In this document: positions 1 to 6,450 of the stretch, one piece after another
How the letters are laid out: the number at the start of each line of letters is the position of its first letter
How positions within the stretch are numbered: position 1 is the stretch's first letter
NCBI GenBank assembly: GCA_021775935.1
Contig: JAJFGY010000065.1
Span: 1-58,006 of the forward strand
Length of the DNA stretch: 58,006 bases
DNA from: Alphaproteobacteria bacterium
GTDB taxonomy: Bacteria > Pseudomonadota > Alphaproteobacteria > Parvibaculales > Parvibaculaceae
Direction: 5' to 3'
Position numbers and translations under genes: made by a program
Notes under the pieces: model-generated
Told to the model about the DNA's origin: nothing
What the model saw: only the letters and a program-made list of their open reading frames with translations
Database searches by the model: none

Positions 1-110
1 TTGAACGCGCAGGTCTCTCAACACTCAACGAAGGCCAGAAGGTCTCTTATGAGCTTGAGCCAGGCCGTGACGGCAAGTCATCTGCTGAGAACATCTCAGT
101 CGTCGACTAA
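1..110 (+). CDS. Cold-shock domain protein, C-terminal part (cut by window edge)
   Basis: Reading from base 3 gives 35 codons and a TAA stop at 108-110. The peptide (ERAGLSTLNEGQKVSYELEP...) is nearly the same as the C-terminal half of the complete cold-shock protein encoded at 475-684, so this is the 3' end of a tandem paralogue. CspA-type proteins are single OB-fold RNA chaperones of about 70 residues that melt structured mRNA. The 5' half, with the RNP motifs and the start, lies outside the window. An intrinsic terminator follows about 85 bp downstream. Confidence 0.9.
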   Translation, partial: ERAGLSTLNEGQKVSYELEPGRDGKSSAENISVVD

Positions 111-193
111 AGCGTTTTCAGTAAAAGTTTCAGACTTTTACGGTTCGAAAATGCGACAAGAAAAATCTTTGGTCTCAATCGACCAATGATCGA

Positions 194-229
194 ACCGCCT
201 CCAGCTTTTGTTGGGGGCGGTTTTTTTTG
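194..229 (+). terminator. Intrinsic terminator of the first cold-shock gene
   Basis: The 11-bp stem AACCGCCTCCA / TGGGGGCGGTT, with one G-U pair, closes on a short loop and is followed at once by a run of eight T. This is a textbook Rho-independent terminator for the truncated cold-shock gene, so the second copy probably has its own promoter. Confidence 0.85.
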
Positions 230-231
230 TG

Positions 232-474
232 CGCCCCTGCACACTCACGGGGTATTCGGTGGTCACCCAATAATAAAACGCTGATTTCTCTTTTGTTGAC
301 TTGAGCGCCCAAAATATTGAGAATTCTGGGATACGTTCTACATTTGATGCGCGCTATATATGAATTTCCGGTACGCCGGCGGCTTATTTATCCCCTGACA
401 ATGTGATCGTTGAAGACCCGTTCTTGTGCGCGGTGCGCAAGCGCGGACCCACTACGTGTTAGAGGAATACCAAT
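232..474 (+). promoter_or_regulatory. Promoter/leader region of the second cold-shock gene
   Basis: This 243-bp spacer follows a terminator and precedes a cold-shock gene, so it must hold that gene's promoter. A TTGACT at 296-301 could be a -35 box; no convincing -10 stands 16-18 bp further on. Long 5' leaders are usual for cspA-type genes, where they fold differently in the cold, but I did not derive a specific fold. An AGAGGA ribosome site at 461-466 ends the region. Confidence 0.4.
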
Positions 475-684
475 ATGCCTTCAGGCACAGTCAAATTTTT
501 CAACGCAACCAAAGGCTACGGCTTCATCGAGCCTGAAGATGGCGGCAAAGATGCATTTGTGCACATCTCTGCTGTTGAACGCGCTGGTCTCTCCACGCTG
601 AATGAAGGCCAGAAGGTCTCTTATGAGCTGGAAGAAGGCCGTAACGGCAAGACCTCTGCTGAAAACATCTCAGTTGCTGACTAA
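475..684 (+). CDS. CspA-family cold-shock protein
   Basis: This is a 69-residue single cold-shock domain, the normal length for CspA proteins. It has the start MPSGTVKFFN, the RNP1-like KGYGFI (around residues 13-18) and the RNP2-like DAFVHIS (around 26-32), which form the nucleic-acid-binding face of the OB fold. Such proteins bind single-stranded RNA and prevent secondary structure at low temperature or in growth transitions. The ATG is 8 bp after AGAGGA. It lies in tandem with a near-identical copy cut off at base 1, and each copy has its own terminator. The paralogues may be expressed under different conditions, which the sequence alone cannot show. Confidence 0.95.
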   Translation: MPSGTVKFFNATKGYGFIEPEDGGKDAFVHISAVERAGLSTLNEGQKVSYELEEGRNGKTSAENISVAD

Positions 685-749
685 CGGTTGCCGAATCATC
701 TCGAAGGGTGTGTAACCGTTTTCAGATAGGATGATGCGCCACGAAAATG

Positions 750-785
750 AGCCGCTTCCGGAGAAATTCGGAGGCGGCTTTTTTG
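750..785 (+). terminator. Intrinsic terminator of the second cold-shock gene
   Basis: A GCCGCTTCCG / CGGAGGCGGC hairpin is followed by a T tract. It lies between the convergent cold-shock and YjbR-type genes and may also help termination from the other side, where only a short T run follows. Confidence 0.85.
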
Positions 786-807
786 TGTCCAATCTCCCGC
801 GCCACAC

Positions 808-1188
808 TCAATCGTCTTGATTAAGACCGAGCTCTTTCTGCTTCTTCTTGGAAAGGCCTTGCGAGACGATCTTGTGGGACTCTTTGATGTAAGCCTTCAG
901 GTCTTTGTCCTTAAGCCCCGGCTTCTCGTAATTCTGGATCCAGCTCATGCCCCGCGACGCAAGATAAGGGGCAGGCCGCAAGCCAGGTTCCTCCTTCAGC
1001 ATCTCAAAGGAAATCTTGGAGACCTTGAAGGTCACGGCAGCCCTGGGCTTTCCTGACGCGTCGTCATCCCAGCCGCCAATGGCAAACACCTTGCCGCCCA
1101 CTTTCCAGACATGGGCGCCGCCCCACTGCACCACATAAGAGGTCGCCGGAAGCGAACCGCAAAATTTATTATACTGCTCGTAGGTCAA
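808..1188 (-). CDS. MmcQ/YjbR family protein
   Basis: The 126-residue product has the MmcQ/YjbR layout: an N-terminal helix (YEQYNKFCGSLPAT), then strands carrying WKVGGKVFAIGGW and VTFKVS, and a C-terminal YLASRGMSWIQ segment. The family has a CyaY-like fold and is predicted to bind DNA, but no biochemical role is settled. The start is TTG at 1188 with AGAGG a few bases upstream; no ATG fits. It lies 9 bp downstream of the cyclopropane fatty acid synthase gene on the same strand, so the two are probably cotranscribed. The Lys-rich tail (KKKQKEL) is unusual but common in this family. Confidence 0.85.
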   Translation of the reverse strand: MTYEQYNKFCGSLPATSYVVQWGGAHVWKVGGKVFAIGGWDDDASGKPRAAVTFKVSKISFEMLKEEPGLRPAPYLASRGMSWIQNYEKPGLKDKDLKAYIKESHKIVSQGLSKKKQKELGLNQDD

Positions 1189-1197
1189 AAGAACCTC

Positions 1198-2439
1198 TTA
1201 CGCGTCTGCCCCATCCCGGGCGATCATCGCGCGCTCGGCATCGATAATGAAGTTTCGGTTGAGCGGCACCGCGTCCCGCGCTGGCGAGAGCAAAAGCTGA
1301 AACACCATGTTGGAGCCATGCAGGAAACCAAGCTCGGCCGCGCCCAGATAAAACTCCCACATCCGGCAAAAGCGTTCGTCATAAAGCTCCGCCGCCTTGG
1401 CACGGTTTGCCGTAAAGCGCGTGCGCCAGTCCCGAAGCGTGTAATAATAATGGAGGCGAAGCACCTCCATATCATCCACCCACAGACCCTGACGCTCCAA
1501 TGCCTCAAAGGTTTCAGAGAGCGCGGGCACATAGCCGCCCGGGAAAATATACTTCCGAAAGAAGGGCCCGGTTGTGCCGGGCTGCGTGCTGCGGCCAATG
1601 GAATGGATGAAGGCATAGCCGTCGGGCTTCAAGAGATCGCGCACGGTGCCGAAATAATCATCAAAGTGGCCAATGCCCACATGCTCCATCATGCCCACAG
1701 ACACGACCCGGTCGAACTGGCCCTTATATTCCCGGTAGTCTTTCAGCACGAAATCAACTTTGTCAGCGACACCAGCTTCTTCGGCTTTTTGTTCCGCAAT
1801 CGCGACCTGTTCCGGCGAGACATTGAGCGAGGTGACGTGCGCACCTTCCTTGGCCATGCGAATGGCAAAGGCACCCCAGCCGCCGCCAATCTCCAGCACA
1901 CTCATGCCGGGTTTCAGGCCGAGCTTCGCGGTGGCGCGGGTGAGCTTTGCCGCCTGGGCATCTTCTAAAGACGTGTCGGGCGTTTCATAAAACGCGCAGG
2001 TATAGTTCAGGTCCTCATCCAGGAAGAGCTGATACATCTCTGTGGAGAGATCATAATGGGAGCGCGCCTGCTTCTTGGCATTGTCCACATCATTCGCCTG
2101 TTGGCGACGGCGCATGGAGCGCCAGGCGCGACGAAGCCCGCCTTGCACCTTGTGGCTGGCCAGCGGCCCGCGATTGATGGAGAAGAGAAAGAGAAGATCG
2201 TAACAGCCCGACCCGGCCTCGAATGTGAGCCCGCCATCCATATAGGCTTCAGCGGCAATAAGTTCCGGGTTGAGGAAGAGCTTCCACTTCAACGACTTGT
2301 CGTGAAGCCGCATGGTGACATGAACCTGCCCGTCACCATCGCTGGCGGTTCCAAACTCATGCTGAGACCCGTCCACATCATAAACCGTGAGACGCCCGGT
2401 CTGAACAAACGTGTTCAGCAAATTACTCAATGGCCACAT
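1198..2439 (-). CDS. cfa: Cyclopropane-fatty-acyl-phospholipid synthase
   Basis: The enzyme transfers a methylene group from S-adenosylmethionine to the double bond of unsaturated acyl chains in membrane phospholipids. The product is 413 residues from the ATG at 2439 (a TTG two codons upstream is possible), close to the usual 380-420. The SAM-binding motif VLEIGGGWGAFA stands around residues 181-192. The family signatures YDLSTEMYQLFLDEDLNYTCA and a C-terminal RTF/RMWEFYL region are present. It lies upstream of the yjbR-type gene in a short operon. Cyclopropanation usually belongs to stationary phase and stress; no promoter was identified. Confidence 0.95.
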   Translation of the reverse strand: MWPLSNLLNTFVQTGRLTVYDVDGSQHEFGTASDGDGQVHVTMRLHDKSLKWKLFLNPELIAAEAYMDGGLTFEAGSGCYDLLFLFSINRGPLASHKVQGGLRRAWRSMRRRQQANDVDNAKKQARSHYDLSTEMYQLFLDEDLNYTCAFYETPDTSLEDAQAAKLTRATAKLGLKPGMSVLEIGGGWGAFAIRMAKEGAHVTSLNVSPEQVAIAEQKAEEAGVADKVDFVLKDYREYKGQFDRVVSVGMMEHVGIGHFDDYFGTVRDLLKPDGYAFIHSIGRSTQPGTTGPFFRKYIFPGGYVPALSETFEALERQGLWVDDMEVLRLHYYYTLRDWRTRFTANRAKAAELYDERFCRMWEFYLGAAELGFLHGSNMVFQLLLSPARDAVPLNRNFIIDAERAMIARDGADA

Positions 2440-2534
2440 GATCAAAAAAGCCCCTCAATTTTCTCCGACGGCGACTTTAGAACATTAGGATCGAGCGCGC
2501 AGTTCAAATTGTGGCCGGACTTCACTCTATACTC

Positions 2535-2571
2535 ATCCGTCACCACCCGACTTGTTCGGGGAAATCAAGGA
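2535..2571 (+). repeat. Degenerate copy of the dispersed palindromic repeat
   Basis: The stretch GTCACCACCCGACTTGTTCG (from 2539) has the plan of the right half of the repeat at 2601-2701: a GTCA(C/T)CCC end and a CCCGA/TCGGG stem around an ACTTGT core. It reads as an eroded member of the same family. Confidence 0.5.
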
Positions 2572-2600
2572 TAAGAGACGACGGCGTCACGGTTTTAAGT

Positions 2601-2701
2601 TGTCATCCCGGCCGCAAAGGCTTTTGTGAGCCGGGATCCATTCTGAATCAGACGAAAACGAGAAAGCCCCGATGGACCCCGGACCAAGTCCGGGGTGACA
2701 G
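2601..2701 (+). repeat. Composite palindromic intergenic repeat (alphaproteobacterial REP-like)
   Basis: Two hairpins lie side by side. The left has TCATCCCGGC facing GCCGGGAT; the right has ACCCCGGAC facing GTCCGGGGT. The outer ends TGTCA and TGACA are also complementary. Elements ending in GTCCGGGGTGACA are scattered through many alphaproteobacterial genomes between genes. It occupies most of the non-coding 2440-2930 stretch, in which I see no gene. Confidence 0.7.
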
Positions 2702-2930
2702 GACGGTTGGGCTAAACCAATTGCGCAGCCCCGAACCTCATCCAAGCAAAGGGGAAGCGCCGCCCCAGGATTGGCAAGTCACCAGTCTTGAGGTTAGTTG
2801 TAGGTTGAAGTGTCTGAAATCAAAAGCGAGAAATTGCCGAATGAACGATCAACGTCAACCATGCGGACGAAGCAGACTTTGACTTCATAACTAATACTTG
2901 AGCGCATATAGTCAGGCAAAGGGGTAACCT

Positions 2931-3419
2931 ATGAGCCAGGACTTGGTTGACGTTCTCCAAGCGGAAATTGACTCGTGTTGGGCAAGGACTGGCTTGGGTA
3001 GATCTGTGAAAGTTCAAATAGCTCGCCAAGACGATGGTGGTCCACATGTCGAAATTGTCTCAGATCGTTATGAAATTGTCATCACAGAACGCGGCAGTGA
3101 AACTAGAAGGTTCTCGGGACTTTCACTTTCAGAAGCCGCTAGGTGGTACCTTTTTGATAAGGCCAGCAGTCACGCGCAGTCGAGGGAAGTAAAGGAGCGA
3201 CAAGCGCCCGAGAATGCTCCCTCAATTCCATTTGGACTTAAAGACGACGGCTATTCACGCTGGAATTGGATGGCACCAACCATAGAAACGATGCAGCGCA
3301 TTTCGCCAAGTTACGGGGAATGGGCGCGCCAAAACTACTCTGCGGTACTACGCCAAGCACCACTCCAAGGATATGAAATACGAAATGCCCGCTGGCCTCT
3401 TCTGCCGCAATTGGAATAA
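2931..3419 (+). CDS. Orphan hypothetical protein, possible Imm63-type immunity protein
   Basis: The 162-residue soluble protein has no signal peptide or membrane span. The order of its motifs (a strand ending YEIVITERGSE, then LSEAARWYLFDKASSHAQ, then an Arg/Trp segment WNWMAPTIETMQRISPSYGEWA) recalls Imm63 immunity proteins of polymorphic toxin systems, which carry a xERG strand and a DLDELLYWIF-like helix. This is resemblance from memory, not a search result. Base composition and codon choice are more AT-rich than the neighbours. No toxin gene is adjacent: the gene stands between palindromic repeats and a tRNA relic, consistent with an acquired orphan. A GGGGT precedes the ATG. Confidence 0.5.
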   Translation: MSQDLVDVLQAEIDSCWARTGLGRSVKVQIARQDDGGPHVEIVSDRYEIVITERGSETRRFSGLSLSEAARWYLFDKASSHAQSREVKERQAPENAPSIPFGLKDDGYSRWNWMAPTIETMQRISPSYGEWARQNYSAVLRQAPLQGYEIRNARWPLLPQLE

Positions 3420-3631
3420 TCAATTTAGGCTCAAACTGCCGTCACCGCTTGAGAAGCACTATGCATCGAAGGCAAATCACCAATCCCGCCAGCGCAATAG
3501 TACGATGCTCTACCAATCAAAAGAGCAACGCGTGAAAGCAAACAGGTCCGAGAAAATTGGTAGGGCTTCGTAGGACGTGAAAATCGGCACCCTTACCTAC
3601 TAAAATTGTGCTGTAAAATCAGAAGGTCAAC
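3420..3631. other. Non-coding spacer between the orphan gene and the tRNA relic
   Basis: I see no gene here. The stretch is AT-rich like the orphan gene. Around 3508-3532 the minus strand reads as a possible D-arm (GCTC ... TTGGTA GAGC), but no anticodon or T arm follows, so I do not call a tRNA. Confidence 0.4.
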
Positions 3632-3707
3632 TGGTACCGCAAGGGTGACTTGAAAACCCGCTCCCATCATTAAAAATGATGTGCTCTACCAACTGAGCTG
3701 AAACAAA
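3632..3707 (-). pseudogene. Decayed tRNA-Thr copy (tRNA pseudogene, anticodon now TTT)
   Basis: On the minus strand this 76-base stretch aligns without gaps to the intact tRNA-Thr(CGT) at 5161-5236; I count 62 of 76 identical positions. The D arm (GCTCAGTTGGTAGAGC) and the anticodon stem (CATCA/TGATG) are unchanged and the CCA end remains. The acceptor stem is broken (TTTGTTT facing TTGCGGT), the T stem has lost its 53-61 pair, and the loop reads TTTTTAA so the anticodon would be UUU (Lys). Genuine alphaproteobacterial tRNA-Lys has a different anticodon stem, so this is a mutated duplicate rather than tRNA-Lys. Confidence 0.75.
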
Positions 3708-3717
3708 CGTCTTCGCT

Positions 3718-4320
3718 TCACGATGGGACAGACGCCACCTCACCCCCACCAAACCGAACTTTCCAAACCCGATACACTTCCAACACTGCCAGCGGAACAA
3801 AGTGGGCGAGCGCGCCGCCAAACGTGTTGTGGATGGTGATCCAGTGGAGCAGCGTCATGATCGCGGCGAGATAGACCAGCCGCTGCAGAGTTTGCCAGCC
3901 GGGCCCCATCAGCCTGACCGACGCCGCGTTAGATGTGAGCGCCAAAGGCACAAAGATCAGAAACGCAACCCAGCCCGTCCAGATGCCAAGCTTCATGAAA
4001 TCAGCCGCCACAGCGCTGAGCGAGCCCAGATCAATCACATAATAAAGCGTGTGGAGTGCCCCATACCCGAACGCCGCAACCCCCAGATAGCGCCGCCGCG
4101 CCATCAGCCAGCGGACCCAAGCCGCGCCCGGAAACATCAGGCGCAAGGGTGTCAACATCATCGCGATGATCATGAAGCGCGCGGCAAATTCCCCCGTCGG
4201 ATGCAACAGACTTTCCAGGTCGCGTCCGTTAAGGGCGCCCGCAATCATGCCCGTAGACGGCAAAGCAAGGAGCGCCCAGAAAAAGAGAGGGGAATTAAGA
4301 ATTGCTTTGAGGGAAGTCAT
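3718..4320 (-). CDS. Ferric reductase-like heme-binding membrane protein (MsrQ-like)
   Basis: The product is about 200 residues with five or six hydrophobic spans. It shows the ferric-reductase-like transmembrane pattern: RRYLGVAAFGYGALHTLYYV with a His in the span, then LQRLVYLAAIMTLLHWITIHN with further His residues. These match the heme b ligands of MsrQ/YedZ-type proteins, which pass electrons across the inner membrane. MsrQ normally pairs with the molybdoenzyme MsrP, but no msrP lies nearby; the sulfite oxidase at 31679 has its own cytochrome. I start at the ATG at 4320 (MTSLKAIL); an in-frame ATG at 4371 would add 17 residues without a better ribosome site. The gene follows tspO on the same strand after a 208-bp gap. 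Confidence 0.75.
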   Translation of the reverse strand: MTSLKAILNSPLFFWALLALPSTGMIAGALNGRDLESLLHPTGEFAARFMIIAMMLTPLRLMFPGAAWVRWLMARRRYLGVAAFGYGALHTLYYVIDLGSLSAVAADFMKLGIWTGWVAFLIFVPLALTSNAASVRLMGPGWQTLQRLVYLAAIMTLLHWITIHNTFGGALAHFVPLAVLEVYRVWKVRFGGGEVASVPS

Positions 4321-4528
4321 GTGTGGGCTGGATCCTTGGAAAAGCAAGACAGGCCCCGCGCGAACCTGCATGATTCAAGGATAGGAACGCGCAGCCGCTC
4401 CTTCCAGAAAAACTCTGTTACAGATTGTAATAAGGGACGCACGAGCGCGCCGCCTCGACGCCCCTCAGACCATCAGTCAGCTTTGACCACGCCGCACACA
4501 GACCGGAACAACGATCCACGCTCCACGC

Positions 4529-4990
4529 CTATCCCGGCATGTTGAGCAGGACAATCGCGCTGTTCAGCACTGTCGCAAACCCGACCCACGCGGCGTAGGG
4601 AACAAACAGCACGGCGGACAGGCCATCCCGACGACTTGCCGATCTTATGAATTGAAGAATGGCCAGGAACAGGCACACGATTACGATGAGGGCCCATACA
4701 GGCTCCTGAGCGGCAAAAAAGAGGGGAGACCACAGGAAGTTCAAACCCAATTGCAAAACCCAAAGGCCCATCAAGGGCCCCGTATCCTCACGGTGCCAAA
4801 CCCGCCACCCAACAAACGCAATCATCAGGTACAAGACGGTCCATACCGGCCCGAACACCCAGCTGGGTGGATTGAAGAACGGCTTTTCCAGGTCGCTATA
4901 CCAGTCCCCCGGAACGGTAAGCGTCCCGATCGCTATACCACCACCCATCACCACCAGCAGGAACACTGCAAACGTGACCGTCTTACTCAT
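4529..4990 (-). CDS. tspO: TspO/MBR family tryptophan-rich sensory protein
   Basis: The 153-residue protein has five predicted transmembrane helices and the TspO hallmarks: WYSDLEKPFFNPPSWVFGPVWTVLYLMI near the N-terminus, WVLQLGLNFLWSPLFF in the middle, and PYAAWVGFATVLNSAI at the end. TspO proteins bind porphyrins and other tetrapyrroles in the membrane and modulate tetrapyrrole-linked gene expression or photo-oxidative stress in alphaproteobacteria. The heme gene block starts 400 bp to the right on the same strand beyond tRNA-Thr, which fits such a role. An AGGAGG-like GGAGGTACC lies just upstream of the ATG. Confidence 0.93.
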   Translation of the reverse strand: MSKTVTFAVFLLVVMGGGIAIGTLTVPGDWYSDLEKPFFNPPSWVFGPVWTVLYLMIAFVGWRVWHREDTGPLMGLWVLQLGLNFLWSPLFFAAQEPVWALIVIVCLFLAILQFIRSASRRDGLSAVLFVPYAAWVGFATVLNSAIVLLNMPG

Positions 4991-5160
4991 GTTGAAGGTA
5001 CCTCCTGTGATGCCAACCGGGGAAGAAGGCCGTTAACGACCCTGATCCGACCAGTACCCTCCCCTCATGCGCACGGTTTGGGTCATCCACTGCCTGGCTA
5101 TCAAGCGATATAGATCGCGGTCGCCGCTTTTCAAAGTCACAGGTGGATTTAGGAGTGAAA

Positions 5161-5236
5161 TGGTGCCGCTTGGGTGATTTGAACACCCGACCCCATCATT
5201 ACGAATGATGTGCTCTACCAACTGAGCTAAAGCGGC
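5161..5236 (-). tRNA. tRNA-Thr (anticodon CGT)
   Basis: On the minus strand all four arms fold: acceptor GCCGCTT/AAGCGGC, D stem GCTC/GAGC, anticodon stem CATCA/TGATG with loop TTCGTAA (anticodon CGT, reads ACG), and T stem GGGTG/CACCC with TTCAAAT. The encoded ACCA end is present. A degenerate copy in the same orientation lies at 3632-3707. Confidence 0.96.
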
Positions 5237-5382
5237 CCACGTGCCCCGATTGCAAAATCAACCGGGGATAACAATTGCGGCAAATCCATAAACCGAACCG
5301 CGCCCCATGTCTAGCTGGCATGTCTGGCGGACATGCCTACCAAGCTGGCAACGATCATTGCACGCCAACCTTTAAGGCTGCC

Positions 5383-6450
5383 TTACTCCCCGCAATTATG
5401 CGGTTCAGGTACCGGCGCACCGTCAACCGCCGGGGAGCCTCCACATAAAACTGCCGGTGGCGCCGGGGCTGCTTGGGGCTTGAGATTGACCTTTGCCATG
5501 AAGGCGCGGACTTCCGCCGCACTTTCGCCCGGCACTTCTTCCATGGCGATGTGACCCACATTCTCATAAATCACGAGCTTGGCCTGGGGCAGCGCCTCTT
5601 TCATTTTATGCGCACTCTCAACCGGGATCAGCGGATCATTCTCACCCCAGATAATCAGCGCTGGCAGATCAATAGTGGGCACCTGCTCAGCCAGGGTCGC
5701 ATCCGCAACGCCACGTTCAGCATACCCCTGGAAGCGCGTGCGCGTCGCACCGCGATTGCCATCATGAAGCGTCATATTGAAATAGCGATCGATCATCGCC
5801 TCGGTGACAAGACTGTCATCTTCAATGGAGTGCTTCAGGCCATCCTCAACAATCGAGCGCGGCGTGATCACCAGCATCAGCTGATTAACAACCGGCGTTG
5901 CCGCAAGACGAAACGCCAGCGGCGGAGAGGCATTGCCCACATTGCGCGGCATGCCGCTGGAGGAGACCGGAATAATGCCCTTGAGATCATCCCCATGGGT
6001 CACCGCATATTGCAGCGTGACACCGCCGCCCATGGAATTGCCGCCCATGACAAAATCTTCAAGGCCCAGATGCGTCACCAGCTCTTTGACGAAAGCGACT
6101 TGTCCCGCGCGCGTGTAATCATCGCTCTCATGAGTGCCCGTCAAACCGTGGCCCGGCAGGTCCAGCGTGATGACGCGATAATCATCGCTCAGAATTTCAA
6201 CCCAGGGCTCCCACGTGTGAAGCGAGGCATTGGATCCATGCACAAGCAGAAGCACAGGACCATCGCTCTTGCCCTCATCGCGAAAGTGCACCGTCGCGCC
6301 AGACGGCAGCGTCACGAATTGCGACGCCTCACTTGCATATTGGGGCAACAGCTCTTCGGTGGATTTATCAAGCGCACCCCATAGAGCAAAAAGGGCAATG
6401 AATGCAATCAGCACCAGGGCAATGAGCCCGCCTAAAATCCGACCTACCAT
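5383..6450 (-). CDS. Alpha/beta hydrolase, membrane-anchored
   Basis: The 355-residue protein begins with a hydrophobic helix (LGGLIALVLIAFIALFALWG, residues 8-27), so it is probably held in or exported across the inner membrane. The alpha/beta hydrolase core follows: the oxyanion-hole HGSNAS, nucleophile elbow GNSMGG (Ser around residue 140), acid in WGENDPLIP and histidine in NVGHIAMEE. The Pro/Ala-rich C-terminal tail ends in CGGSPAVDGAPVP. It could act on an ester, lactone or C-C bond substrate; nothing visible fixes this. The start overlaps the end of hemY by 7 bp with an AGAGGAGAG site inside hemY, so it is translated from the heme operon message. Confidence 0.88.
   Translation of the reverse strand: MVGRILGGLIALVLIAFIALFALWGALDKSTEELLPQYASEASQFVTLPSGATVHFRDEGKSDGPVLLLVHGSNASLHTWEPWVEILSDDYRVITLDLPGHGLTGTHESDDYTRAGQVAFVKELVTHLGLEDFVMGGNSMGGGVTLQYAVTHGDDLKGIIPVSSSGMPRNVGNASPPLAFRLAATPVVNQLMLVITPRSIVEDGLKHSIEDDSLVTEAMIDRYFNMTLHDGNRGATRTRFQGYAERGVADATLAEQVPTIDLPALIIWGENDPLIPVESAHKMKEALPQAKLVIYENVGHIAMEEVPGESAAEVRAFMAKVNLKPQAAPAPPAVLCGGSPAVDGAPVPEPHNCGE

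Noticed and set aside
1111-1968. Long plus-strand open frame opposite cfa
   Set aside because: Shadow of cfa caused by high-GC codon use on the minus strand.
2440-2930. Open frames of 75-172 codons in the spacer before the orphan gene
   Set aside because: They cross the palindromic repeats and extend from the antisense of cfa; no homology or ribosome site.
3500-3535. D-arm-like text (GCTC ... TTGGTA GAGC) on the minus strand
   Set aside because: No anticodon stem, T arm or acceptor follows; probably coincidental.
3632-3707. Functional tRNA-Lys(TTT)
   Set aside because: Acceptor stem cannot pair and the anticodon stem equals that of tRNA-Thr; the sequence is a decayed copy of the latter.
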